In this document: piece by piece, positions 8,659 to 17,430 of the stretch
Layout of the letters: each line of letters begins with the position of its first letter
Numbering within the stretch: position 1 is the stretch's first letter
Translations under genes and position numbers: made by a program
Notes under the pieces: model-generated
Database searches by the model: none
What the model was told of the DNA's origin: nothing
The model's input: the letters and a program-made list of their open reading frames with translations, nothing else
Assembly: GCA_013178045.1 (NCBI GenBank)
Contig: JABLXP010000005.1
Location: forward strand, 1 to 64,000
Length of the DNA stretch: 64,000 nucleotides
Reading direction: 5' to 3'
Source: Bacillota bacterium
GTDB taxonomy: Bacteria > Bacillota > Ch66

Positions 8659-9831
8659 TTAAACTATGATGTTCATCAATTCGTGTAAGCGTTGCAACCA
8701 GGTATTCTCAAGTGTTATTTCCCGACATATTCTTCGTACTTCATCGAAATTACTACTCAACACATTAAGTGTTATTTTGGAAAACTTTTCGGGTGAATCT
8801 GCCAAATAAAGAATCCTATCCGGCATCTCTGTAGCAAGTCTCTTAAGCTCCACCGTAGCTGTAGCCACTACCGGCAAGCCGAAGACCAGGTATTCATTAA
8901 GCTTAGCTGGGTGCATAGCGCTCGCGTAAGGGTCAGGTCTGTACGGAATGAGCCCAACATCTGCAGCTCGCAGGACCCCAGCTAGCTCAATGTACCGCTG
9001 GCGCGGCGGTAGAAGGTACAGGTTGGGTAATTTTGGCAGTTCTACCTCATCATAAGCCACTGGACCCATCAAAATAATAGAACCATGGGGAACCGCCTCA
9101 CATAGCGCCTCGATGGCTTCCACCCATAGCTTCCGATTAATTCCACCTATATACAGCAGACGTGGTCGTGGCAGCTTAGCTACATCAGGAGGTATTTCGA
9201 TTTCGGCATCCAGGAGTTCCGTGCTGAAACCGTCACGGAACAGAACCGGGTTTTTAGTATGAACATGGTATTGTTCCAAAAGAGTGGCAGAAGCGAAAAG
9301 CGTTATGTTAGCCCGTCGCAAAAGCTGCTCCTCAAAAGGCGCAAGCCGTGGTTCCACCTGTTTCGGGTCACTCACCACATCATATACAACCCGTGCCCAG
9401 GGATAATCCTCTATCAAGCGTAACACCAACGGCGTTGCTAAGTATGTATACAACAACACTTCCTCTGGCCGCAGTTTTTCCTCCATCAAAAATCTCCGCA
9501 CCTTACGGTATAAAAGCCAGTGATTCCAAGCTACAGCCGCATCTTTATACGGCCATGGTGCAGCTAATGGTGAGTAAATAGTCAGATTTTTCGGTACTGG
9601 TTCGCCACCGTAATCAATCTGGGAGGAGAAAATAATTCGTAGCCGTTGTATAATGCGTGGCAGGTCGCCTAGTTTCGGAGATCTTACAGCGGTATTCTCT
9701 ATGAATAAAACTTTTAACCCCGTCTGCGCCATGCTCGTGGCAAAATGGTGGACCCGTTGCCGCAAGAAATTCCAATCTACCGCAGCCAGGATCACAACCC
9801 CTTTAATTCCCCGCTCCGAAAAATTTACCAT
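8659..9831 (-). CDS. Glycosyltransferase, GT-B type (TuaH-like)
   Basis: This 390-residue protein begins with a segment like those of teichuronic-acid glycosyltransferases (GVVILAAVDW, then RQRVHHFATSMA) and has a C-terminal Rossmann half with PRLLYIGGI and a donor-site region ending HPAKLNEYLVFGLPVVAT. Family knowledge suggests transfer of a nucleotide-activated sugar to a lipid-linked glycan at the inner face of the membrane. I start it at ATG 9831, where AGAGGTGG stands 9 bp upstream. That start overlaps the end of the ABC ATPase gene by 29 bp, so the two are translated from one message. Confidence 0.82.
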   Translation of the reverse strand: MVNFSERGIKGVVILAAVDWNFLRQRVHHFATSMAQTGLKVLFIENTAVRSPKLGDLPRIIQRLRIIFSSQIDYGGEPVPKNLTIYSPLAAPWPYKDAAVAWNHWLLYRKVRRFLMEEKLRPEEVLLYTYLATPLVLRLIEDYPWARVVYDVVSDPKQVEPRLAPFEEQLLRRANITLFASATLLEQYHVHTKNPVLFRDGFSTELLDAEIEIPPDVAKLPRPRLLYIGGINRKLWVEAIEALCEAVPHGSIILMGPVAYDEVELPKLPNLYLLPPRQRYIELAGVLRAADVGLIPYRPDPYASAMHPAKLNEYLVFGLPVVATATVELKRLATEMPDRILYLADSPEKFSKITLNVLSSNFDEVRRICREITLENTWLQRLHELMNIIV

Positions 9832-10537
9832 ACGCTTGTGCCACCTCTTTGGCCGGCCCCAGCATCCTGATCTTACCCTGTTCAAGCCAAACGGCTTGAA
9901 CACAAAGTTCCTCTACCTGTTTAGGGACATGGGTTACAAAAATAATGGTTGTCCCACGCTTCTGTAACTCCCGAATTTTGGCCAGACATTTCTCCTGAAA
10001 AGCCATATCCCCCACGGCCAGCACCTCGTCAATTAACAAAATCTCTGGCTCAACATGAACCGCCACCGCAAAACCCAAGCGCATGTACATGCCGGAAGAA
10101 TAGTTGCGGACCGGGTTGTCTATAAAATCGCCCAGCTCCGCAAAATCAATAATGTCTTTCATCCGTTCTCTGGTTTCTCGGTGAGACAATCCCAGGATTG
10201 AAGCGTTTAAAAATATATTCTCCCGGCCAGTAAAATCAGGGTGAAAGCCCGCGCCCAGTTCTAACAGCGTTGAGACCCGTCCATTGACCCTGACCTCGCC
10301 TATAGTCGGATAAAGTATGCGGCTAATTATTTTCAACAATGTACTCTTGCCGGAGCCGTTTCGCCCGATCAGACCAACGGTTGTCCCCTTCGGGATGGAT
10401 AGAGTAACATCCTTTAAGGCCCAATAGTCTTCGCTTTTCTGCCGGTTCCAATAAATCAATCGTTCTTTCAAGCTAACGGCCTTATCGTGATATAGACGAA
10501 ATTTCTTCCACACCCCATGTATTTCAACTGCTACCAC
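9803..10537 (-). CDS. Polysaccharide ABC exporter, ATP-binding subunit (Wzt/TagH type)
   Basis: This 244-residue ATPase has Walker A GRNGSGKST at residues 58-66, the signature YSSGM near 145, and Walker B LLIDEVLAVGD. The N-terminal KKFRLYHDKAVSLKERL stretch and lack of a long C-terminal extension match the TagH/Wzt-type subset that exports lipid-linked wall or surface polymers. A C-terminal glycan-binding domain, as in some Wzt proteins, is absent. It pairs with the permease 17 bp upstream and is followed in overlap by a glycosyltransferase. Confidence 0.92.
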   Translation of the reverse strand: MVAVEIHGVWKKFRLYHDKAVSLKERLIYWNRQKSEDYWALKDVTLSIPKGTTVGLIGRNGSGKSTLLKIISRILYPTIGEVRVNGRVSTLLELGAGFHPDFTGRENIFLNASILGLSHRETRERMKDIIDFAELGDFIDNPVRNYSSGMYMRLGFAVAVHVEPEILLIDEVLAVGDMAFQEKCLAKIRELQKRGTTIIFVTHVPKQVEELCVQAVWLEQGKIRMLGPAKEVAQAYGKFFGAGN

Positions 10538-10554
10538 GTCTGCTCCCCCATATG

Positions 10555-11340
10555 CTATATTTCTTCTGCCACTGAACGTTGAAGCCGATCAAAAACAACC
10601 AGGCTAATCACAAAAAGAATCAAGCTTTCTATGCCCAAGCGCCCAAGACTGGCCCAATCGGGCCAGTTACCATAAAAGAAAATATCCCGATATGCTTCCA
10701 TCAACGGTGCCACTGGGTTCAAGGTAAAAATACTTCTTACCTCTTCCGGCACCAGACTTGTCGGGTATAATACGGGGGTGAGAAAAAACCACGCACTCAT
10801 GAACACTCCCGTGATGTGCTCGAGATCGCGAAAGTAAACATTAGCGACCGCAACTAATAACACCAAACCAGCGACAAAAACTGTCTCCACTATAAGGACC
10901 GCTGGGAAAGCCATAACTGTCATGGTAATTTTTACTTTGAAAACCAACAAGGCCGGAATCAATATAAATAGGCTCAAAACATAATTAACCAGATTAGTAC
11001 ATAAGATCGCCAGGGGCAGCACTTCCCGAGGAAAATAAACCTTCTTGACCAGTCCGGCGTTTTGCACCAGGCTCGAGGCCCCTTGCAGCACAGAGTTTGC
11101 CAAATAGTTCCATGGCAAAAGGGCCACGAACAGGAACATAGTGTAGTTCTCAATATTCATGCGCATGACATAAGAGAACACCAGGCTGTAAACAATTAGC
11201 ATCAATAGTGGGTTAAAGAAGGTCCACAAGAACCCCAAGACCGAGCCCTTATAACGGGCCTGTAATTCTTTGGCCACCAGGTTTCTTAACATTTCCCGGT
11301 ATTGATATATTTCCTTAAACCGCTGCCATATCAAGCTCAT
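10555..11340 (-). CDS. Polysaccharide ABC exporter, permease subunit (Wzm/TagG type)
   Basis: This 261-residue integral membrane protein has about six hydrophobic segments and the ABC-2 type signature YKGSVLGFLWTFFNPLLML near residue 29. It should form the membrane channel that moves an undecaprenyl-linked polysaccharide across the membrane with the ATPase encoded directly downstream. The closest families export teichoic acids, O-antigens and S-layer-associated glycans. It follows rmlD by 32 bp in the same transcription unit. Confidence 0.92.
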   Translation of the reverse strand: MSLIWQRFKEIYQYREMLRNLVAKELQARYKGSVLGFLWTFFNPLLMLIVYSLVFSYVMRMNIENYTMFLFVALLPWNYLANSVLQGASSLVQNAGLVKKVYFPREVLPLAILCTNLVNYVLSLFILIPALLVFKVKITMTVMAFPAVLIVETVFVAGLVLLVAVANVYFRDLEHITGVFMSAWFFLTPVLYPTSLVPEEVRSIFTLNPVAPLMEAYRDIFFYGNWPDWASLGRLGIESLILFVISLVVFDRLQRSVAEEI

Positions 11341-11372
11341 TTATGTCATCCTTACTGAAAAATTTTTAAACT

Positions 11373-12257
11373 TTAGCCATCAAAAACCATTTCAAGACCT
11401 ATCGACCAGTTTGGTAATTGTATATTGAAGATACGCTGCAGCTTAGCGGTGGACAGCACCGAATATTTAGGGCGTGTAGCCAGCGCGGGATAATCGCGGG
11501 AGGCGATCGGTATTACTCTGGGCCGTCTGTTAGCCGGGTCAAAAGCTTTTTCCACAATCTGACTGGCGAAACCGTACCAACTTGTTTCTCCCTGGGAAGT
11601 GATGTGGTACACGCCTTTCACATCGTGAAGATTAAGCCTTGTTTGGGCTAAGATCTGCGCTGTACCTTCGGCCACCAATCGGCACCAGGTCGGAGCGCCA
11701 ATCTGGTCGTTTACAACCCGTATTTCGTCACGTTCCCGAGCCAATCTCAATATGGTTAATAAGAAATTATTGCCCCGCTTCCCATAAACCCAACTGGTCC
11801 GCAAAATTAGATATGCGCCATCAACTGCCTGGATCGCGTGTTCCCCGGCTAATTTGGTCTTTCCATACACATTGAGTGGATTCGGTTCATCTTCTTCTGT
11901 GTATGGATGCGCTCTATTCCCATCAAAAACATAATCCGTCGAATAGTGAACAAACGAAGCCGACAGGCGCTTTGCTTCCTCGGCAAGGATCCCTGGGGCA
12001 ATCCCATTGACCTGCATGGCTTTGTCTGCTTCTTTCTCAGCCTGGTCCACCGCGGCGTAAGCAGCCGCATTAATGATCACGTGGGGCTTTATCTCACGCA
12101 CCCGTGACCGAATCTGATCCGGGTCAGCCAGATCAAGTTGGGGAAAATCAATAGCCACCACTTTACCCAGCAAGATTAGCGTGCGCTGTAATTCCCACCC
12201 AATTTGCCCTTTATTGCCAATAAGCAAGATTATTGGTCGCTGCTCGTTGCTGTTCAT
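11373..12257 (-). CDS. rmlD: dTDP-4-dehydrorhamnose reductase
   Basis: This 294-residue protein reduces dTDP-4-dehydro-L-rhamnose with NAD(P)H, the last step in dTDP-L-rhamnose synthesis. The N-terminal Rossmann motif GNKGQIG, the STDYVFDG segment and the catalytic YGKTKLAGE (Tyr-x3-Lys) are intact and the length is normal. Its start overlaps the end of rmlC by 4 bp. The complete B-A-C-D set indicates that rhamnose is part of the glycan made here, in keeping with the RgpF-like domain encoded downstream. Confidence 0.95.
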   Translation of the reverse strand: MNSNEQRPIILLIGNKGQIGWELQRTLILLGKVVAIDFPQLDLADPDQIRSRVREIKPHVIINAAAYAAVDQAEKEADKAMQVNGIAPGILAEEAKRLSASFVHYSTDYVFDGNRAHPYTEEDEPNPLNVYGKTKLAGEHAIQAVDGAYLILRTSWVYGKRGNNFLLTILRLARERDEIRVVNDQIGAPTWCRLVAEGTAQILAQTRLNLHDVKGVYHITSQGETSWYGFASQIVEKAFDPANRRPRVIPIASRDYPALATRPKYSVLSTAKLQRIFNIQLPNWSIGLEMVFDG

Positions 12258-12835
12258 CCGCGTTCTCCTCTATATTGAGGTAAACGGTCTGGAGAGATTT
12301 CCTCCAGCCGTGGATACTGCCGATCCTTCTCTGACAATATGGGCTCGTTAACCGGCCATTCGATGCCTATCTCCGGATCGTTCCAGAGGACCCCACCCTC
12401 AGTGCTGGGGTTATAAAAATCCGTACATTTATAAGCAAACATGGCCCAATCACTGAGCACGCAAAAGCCGTGCGCAAAACCCTCGGGTATATAGAGCTGC
12501 CGATTGTTTTGCGCCGAGAGGTTAACCCCCACCCACTGGCCAAAGGTTGGCGAACCTACCCGGATATCGACTGCGACATCATAAACCTCGCCCTGTAAAA
12601 CATAGACAAGTTTACCCTGACCATGCGGGTACTGGAAATGTAATCCGCGCAAAACTCCTTTGATAGAGAATGAAAGATTATCTTGTACAAAGGTTTCGGG
12701 CAAGCCAGCTTCTGCATATCTTTTCTGATTCCAGGTCTCCAGAAAAAATCCCCGGTGATCTGTAAATACTTGCGGTTCGATAATAACTACACCAGGCAGA
12801 TTTGTCTTATATATTTTCAACGGTTTTACCTCCAT
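12254..12835 (-). CDS. rmlC: dTDP-4-dehydrorhamnose 3,5-epimerase
   Basis: This 193-residue cupin enzyme epimerises C3 and C5 of dTDP-4-dehydro-6-deoxyglucose. RGLHFQYP and the [10 protein letters not shown] strand carry the catalytic histidine region, and [10 protein letters not shown] is a second family hallmark. The ATG at 12835 overlaps the end of rmlA by 29 bp, which suggests translational coupling; no later in-frame ATG precedes the conserved core. Confidence 0.95.
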   Translation of the reverse strand: MEVKPLKIYKTNLPGVVIIEPQVFTDHRGFFLETWNQKRYAEAGLPETFVQDNLSFSIKGVLRGLHFQYPHGQGKLVYVLQGEVYDVAVDIRVGSPTFGQWVGVNLSAQNNRQLYIPEGFAHGFCVLSDWAMFAYKCTDFYNPSTEGGVLWNDPEIGIEWPVNEPILSEKDRQYPRLEEISPDRLPQYRGERG

Positions 12836-13700
12836 ACACTAAACGAATTAAATATTCACCATAGCCATTTTTCTTCAACGGGTCTGCCAACTTCAATACT
12901 TGCTCGGCCGTGATAAGTCCCATTCGGTAAGCAATCTCTTCTGGACAAGCCACTTTTAATCCCTGGCGTTGTTCAATAGTCGCAATAAAATCCGCTGCCT
13001 GCAATAAAGCTTCATGCGTCCCCGTATCCAGCCAGGCATAACCCCGCCCTAGCTTAACTACCCTTAGCTGGCCTTTTTCTAAATATAGGCGGTTAAGGTC
13101 CGTTATCTCCAGTTCTCCGCGAGCTGACGGTTTCAGGCTTCTGGCCAGCTCAACCACTTGATTATCGTAAAAATACAGGCCGGTCACCGCATAATTCGAT
13201 TTTGGATTCGCCGGCTTTTCTTCGATACTGATCGCCCGACCTGCCTCGTCGAACTCAACTACCCCATAACGCTCCGGGTCTTTAACCCAATAGGCAAATA
13301 CTGTCGCCCCATGCTCATAACATACCGCCTGGCGTAATTGTGTTGTCAGATTATGCCCGTAAAAAATATTATCCCCCAAAATTAAAGCACAAGGATCAGT
13401 TCCGATAAAATCACTTCCGATAATAAATGCTTGGGCCAATCCATCCGGGCTCGGCTGGACCGCATATTGAATGTTTATCCCCCATTGGGTCCCATTACCT
13501 AGCAAACCCTTAAACAAATGCTGATCCTCAGGTGTTGTTATTATCAGTATATCTGTAATCCCGGCCAGCATCAATGTGCAGAGCGGGTAATAGATCATCG
13601 GCTTATCATAAATCGGCATAAGTTGCTTGCTAACCACTTTGGTTAATGGATAAAGGCGCGTTCCTGCTCCACCAGCCAAGATAATTCCCTTTTTGATCAC
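12807..13700 (-). CDS. rmlA: Glucose-1-phosphate thymidylyltransferase
   Basis: This 297-residue enzyme makes dTDP-glucose from dTTP and glucose-1-phosphate, the entry step of the rhamnose pathway. [11 protein letters not shown] near the N-terminus is the nucleotide-binding signature; [16 protein letters not shown] and [10 protein letters not shown] are typical later motifs. The start is GTG 13700 with AGGGGGAA upstream. It lies 18 bp after rmlB. Confidence 0.96.
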   Translation of the reverse strand: MIKKGIILAGGAGTRLYPLTKVVSKQLMPIYDKPMIYYPLCTLMLAGITDILIITTPEDQHLFKGLLGNGTQWGINIQYAVQPSPDGLAQAFIIGSDFIGTDPCALILGDNIFYGHNLTTQLRQAVCYEHGATVFAYWVKDPERYGVVEFDEAGRAISIEEKPANPKSNYAVTGLYFYDNQVVELARSLKPSARGELEITDLNRLYLEKGQLRVVKLGRGYAWLDTGTHEALLQAADFIATIEQRQGLKVACPEEIAYRMGLITAEQVLKLADPLKKNGYGEYLIRLVYGGKTVENI

Positions 13701-13718
13701 GAACCCATTCCCCCTATT

Positions 13719-14786
13719 TTATTTTCCATTCCTTCCCAGACCAAGGCGGTCGCGATGATAACTGCCATCACATACACGCTGACACCAGACCCGGTTTCCC
13801 AGATACCATTCAACGGTTTTTCTTAAACCGCTATGAAAATCTTCTAATGGTTCCCATCCCAATTCCCGCTTGATTTTACTTGCATCAATAGCATACCGTC
13901 GATCATGCCCGGGACGATCCTGAACAAAGGTAATCTGTTCCCGGTAAGAACTGCCGTCCTGGCGCGGGTTTATTTCATCTAAAATGTCACAAATAGCATA
14001 GACAACTTCGAGATTTGTTTTTTCATTATTGCCGCCAATATTGTAGACTTCACCAGGACAACCTTTTGTCAAGACGGTTAATATCGCCCGACAATGGTCT
14101 TCAACAAAAAGCCAATCCCGAATGTTTCTGCCATCTCCGTAGACTGGCAATTGTTTCCCTTCGATAGCATTCAAGATCATTAAAGGAATCAGCTTCTCCG
14201 GAAACTGGTATGGGCCATAGTTGTTCGAACAGTTTGTCGTCAATGTCGGCAAACCATATGTATGGTGGTAAGCTCGGACAAGGTGGTCCGAGGCTGCCTT
14301 TGATGCCGAATAAGGTGAATTCGGAGCATACCGGGTCTCTTCCGTAAAGTACCCGGTTGGACCGAGTGAACCGTAGACTTCATCGGTAGAAACGTGCAGA
14401 AATCGAAACTCCTCACGTTCTTCGGTGTTTAAATTATTCCAATATCTTCTTGCGGCTTCAAGTAGTACGAACGTACCCACAATATTGGTCTGAATAAATT
14501 CTGCCGGACCATCGATCGAACGGTCAACGTGGGATTCTGCGGCGAAATTGACAACGGCACTGGGGTGATATTTAGCAAATATTTCATTAACCAGGTTTTG
14601 ATCATCAATACTTCCACGTATAAAAATATGGTTCGGGTCTGGCAGGACCTCGGCCAATGAATCTAAATTACCCGCATACGTCAGCTTGTCCAGATTTACG
14701 ATTCTCGCCCAGCGCGAGGCAATAACCATGCGTACGAAGTTGCTGCCGATGAAGCCAGCCCCCCCGGTGACCAGGATTGTTTTCAT
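13719..14786 (-). CDS. rmlB: dTDP-glucose 4,6-dehydratase
   Basis: This 355-residue short-chain dehydrogenase converts dTDP-glucose to the 4-keto-6-deoxy sugar. The NAD-binding [10 protein letters not shown] is at residues 7-16, STDEVYG carries the active-site Thr-Asp-Glu, and YSASKAASD has the catalytic Tyr-x3-Lys. Length is normal. It is the first gene of the rml set, 37 bp after the priming sugar transferase. Confidence 0.96.
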   Translation of the reverse strand: MKTILVTGGAGFIGSNFVRMVIASRWARIVNLDKLTYAGNLDSLAEVLPDPNHIFIRGSIDDQNLVNEIFAKYHPSAVVNFAAESHVDRSIDGPAEFIQTNIVGTFVLLEAARRYWNNLNTEEREEFRFLHVSTDEVYGSLGPTGYFTEETRYAPNSPYSASKAASDHLVRAYHHTYGLPTLTTNCSNNYGPYQFPEKLIPLMILNAIEGKQLPVYGDGRNIRDWLFVEDHCRAILTVLTKGCPGEVYNIGGNNEKTNLEVVYAICDILDEINPRQDGSSYREQITFVQDRPGHDRRYAIDASKIKRELGWEPLEDFHSGLRKTVEWYLGNRVWCQRVCDGSYHRDRLGLGRNGK

Positions 14787-14823
14787 GCACTACCCTCATC
14801 CTTCCTTTTTAATCAACATTTAA

Positions 14824-16233
14824 TCAACCCGCCCGGTCCCTTTGCATCATCACCTTCAGCGTGTGCAGGAGAATATATACGTCCAACGCTGGCGAGCAGG
14901 AACGGGCATAAATCAGGTCGAACAGGAGCTTATTTTCCGTGGAGGTGCTATAGCGGCCCGCGATCTGCGCTAAACCGGTCACCCCACTTTTTACCTGCAG
15001 GCGGTGGGCGTAGCCGGGTATCTCCACCAGGTGCTGGCGCACAAAGTATGGCCGCTCGGGGCGCGGTCCGATGAGGCTGATGTCGCCCCGCAGGACATTG
15101 ATCATCTGCGGCAGTTCATCAAGTCGGGTTGCCCGCAAGAGCCGGCCTACCCGGGTAATCCGCGGGTCGTCTTCCTGCGCTAAAACCGGTCCCGTCTCCG
15201 CTTCTGCCCCCTGGACCATCGTGCGGAATTTGTACAGGATAAACTCGCGCCCGCCTTCGGTTAGCCTCTTCTGCTGGTATAGTACTGGTCCTGGCGTATC
15301 AATCTTAATGGCGAAAGCGACGATCAGCATAAGCGGTAAGGTAACGATCAGAATAACCAAAGAACAGATGATGTCAAACAACCGCTTCACCGGGGCCCAC
15401 TTACTGGCCATCACCGGTCCCTGGATTTCACACAACGGTGTATCATCAAACTGCGACAGCCGCGATTTCGCGAGCAAGATGTCATAAACACTGGGGATAA
15501 CTAGAATAGACGCCTCAAATCGGACACACCGACAGACGATGTCCGCCCTGGTTTCTTCATTCAGGTCCGCGCAGAGCATAATGGCGTCTGGCTGCTGGGC
15601 CTCGACTATTGTCTCGATATCTTTCCAGCAGCCAAGTACCGGCAGCTTCCCTGAATCTTGACTCTCCGCCCCGGCTTCCAGATGAATTTCCGCCGTCCGG
15701 TCATTGCCAGGTACTTCTTCAACTACAACACCAATTACCTTCCCCAACCCGCGACCGTGTATCCGCAGTTTCTCCGCCAGTTCAAGCGCACTGCGGCCTG
15801 TCCCCACCACCAGAATCCGCTGGTGTCCGACCTGCCGGATATACCACCGACGGATAAAATAGCGCCAAAACGAGAGCGTCAACAATTGCAGTACCGTGGC
15901 AATAGCAAAAACCGTCCGCGGGAAAGCAAAGTGACCCGACATGTAGGATAGCCCGAGCGAACTCAAGACTGTTAAGAAAACGACACAGATAATCGCGGAA
16001 AACTCGTCTGCCCAGCGGCGCACCCTGACGGAATACAGTTCATACACAAACGCATAAGCAATAAATATCCCCAGAATCCAGGGAGCCAGATTAAGATACG
16101 GCCCAAAATTATATTCAGGTATGGCCCCGGAAAAACGCAGTAAAAAGGCCAGAACAAATGAACCTTGCAGGGCAATCTGGTCACCTATTACGAGCATCGG
16201 TATATAAAACCACATTCGTTTACGGGGTTCCAT
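14824..16233 (-). CDS. Polyprenyl-phosphate sugar phosphotransferase (priming enzyme)
   Basis: This 469-residue membrane protein has four to five N-terminal transmembrane segments, a nucleotide-binding-like middle domain (ILVVGTGRSALELAEKL), and a C-terminal bacterial sugar transferase domain from about residue 280. That domain begins KRLFDIICS and has YKFRTM, RATRLDELPQ, LIGPRPERP and GVTGLAQIAGR. Enzymes of this WbaP/CpsE-like class load the first sugar-phosphate onto undecaprenyl phosphate, starting the repeat unit. The first sugar cannot be deduced. It precedes the rml genes in the same unit. Confidence 0.93.
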   Translation of the reverse strand: MEPRKRMWFYIPMLVIGDQIALQGSFVLAFLLRFSGAIPEYNFGPYLNLAPWILGIFIAYAFVYELYSVRVRRWADEFSAIICVVFLTVLSSLGLSYMSGHFAFPRTVFAIATVLQLLTLSFWRYFIRRWYIRQVGHQRILVVGTGRSALELAEKLRIHGRGLGKVIGVVVEEVPGNDRTAEIHLEAGAESQDSGKLPVLGCWKDIETIVEAQQPDAIMLCADLNEETRADIVCRCVRFEASILVIPSVYDILLAKSRLSQFDDTPLCEIQGPVMASKWAPVKRLFDIICSLVILIVTLPLMLIVAFAIKIDTPGPVLYQQKRLTEGGREFILYKFRTMVQGAEAETGPVLAQEDDPRITRVGRLLRATRLDELPQMINVLRGDISLIGPRPERPYFVRQHLVEIPGYAHRLQVKSGVTGLAQIAGRYSTSTENKLLFDLIYARSCSPALDVYILLHTLKVMMQRDRAG

Positions 16234-16272
16234 CGGCTCACCCTATTTCTCAAATATATAATCAGGTTATAC

Positions 16273-17409
16273 TTAATCAGACCTGTACAACGAGGCGTAT
16301 TCCTCCAGCATCCGCCTGACTGTGAACCTGGTCATAGCTCGATCCCGGCCCCGCGTTCCCATCGCCATGCGGCGGGATGGGTCGGCCACCAGGGTAAACA
16401 GCAGATCCGCCACCTGCGCCGGCGCATGCCGATCTACGAGATAGCCATTCTCTCCATCAACAATCAACTCTCGGATACCCCCGACATTGGAGGCCACCAC
16501 TGGTTTCCCCGCCATCATCGCTTCCAGGATACTGATCGGTAAACCTTCCCACCGGGAGAAGAGAGCAAAAATATCAAAATCGCCAATTATCTCGTTCACA
16601 TCATGTCTGTTCCCAAGAAAACTAACGATATTATCTAATTTAGTACTATTAACAAATTCCTCACCTTCTCTGCGCATGGAGCCATCGCCAACCACCACAA
16701 AACGGGCCGGCCACGGTGCGGCCCCCATTTTATCACGAACAGCCTTCGCCACCCGCAAAAACATCATTACATCCTTGGGCGGGGCTAAACGGCTTACTGT
16801 TCCAATGATCGTTTCCTGCTCATCCAGCCCAAGCTCAGTCCGCAATTTTCCCCGTACCGGCACAAATTCTTGAATTCCGTTGTAAATCACCCGTTCGCTG
16901 CGTCGGGGCACAATCCCCAACTCCCGCGCCCTCACCTGGTCAGCCTGGCAGACATAAACCATATAGTCGGTCAGCCGGCTCATCGCGGATTCGATTTGCG
17001 CAACCGCGCGCTGTCGGGTTGTCGCGCCTGGTGCATTGGCACCCCAGCCGTGTACGGTATAGATAACTTTGGCTTGTCTAAACATGCTGGCTGCCAAGCG
17101 ACCCAGCACACCCGCCTTTGAACTGTGGCAGTGCACCACATCGAATCGTTCTCGGGCCATCAAGCGATATAACTGCATTAAGGCCGCCAGGTCGTTAATA
17201 GGCTCGATCTCCCGTCGGAGCCGGGGAATCGGGTAGACTTTGACCTTCGGGTAAAGTTCAGTGAGCCAGTTGATCAGTTCTCCACCCGGGGAACAAGCGA
17301 CACTCATCTCAAACTCGTCACATAACCCTTTGGCGATTTCGTAAACGACTTTCTGCGCTCCGCCAACTTCGGACAGGGTAATCACCTGTAAAACTTTTCG
17401 TTCAGTCAA
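16273..17409 (-). CDS. Glycosyltransferase family 4
   Basis: This 378-residue GT-B enzyme has VGGAQKVVYEIAKGL at the N-terminus, HCHSSKAG in the acceptor domain and an E-x7-E donor site in SRWEGLPISILEAMMAGKPV. It should add a sugar with retention of configuration during surface-glycan assembly. The start is TTG 17409, 21 bp after the Wzy-like gene. Confidence 0.9.
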   Translation of the reverse strand: MTERKVLQVITLSEVGGAQKVVYEIAKGLCDEFEMSVACSPGGELINWLTELYPKVKVYPIPRLRREIEPINDLAALMQLYRLMARERFDVVHCHSSKAGVLGRLAASMFRQAKVIYTVHGWGANAPGATTRQRAVAQIESAMSRLTDYMVYVCQADQVRARELGIVPRRSERVIYNGIQEFVPVRGKLRTELGLDEQETIIGTVSRLAPPKDVMMFLRVAKAVRDKMGAAPWPARFVVVGDGSMRREGEEFVNSTKLDNIVSFLGNRHDVNEIIGDFDIFALFSRWEGLPISILEAMMAGKPVVASNVGGIRELIVDGENGYLVDRHAPAQVADLLFTLVADPSRRMAMGTRGRDRAMTRFTVRRMLEEYASLYRSD

Positions 17410-17430
17410 TTTTTTTACCCTCGCCAGTTG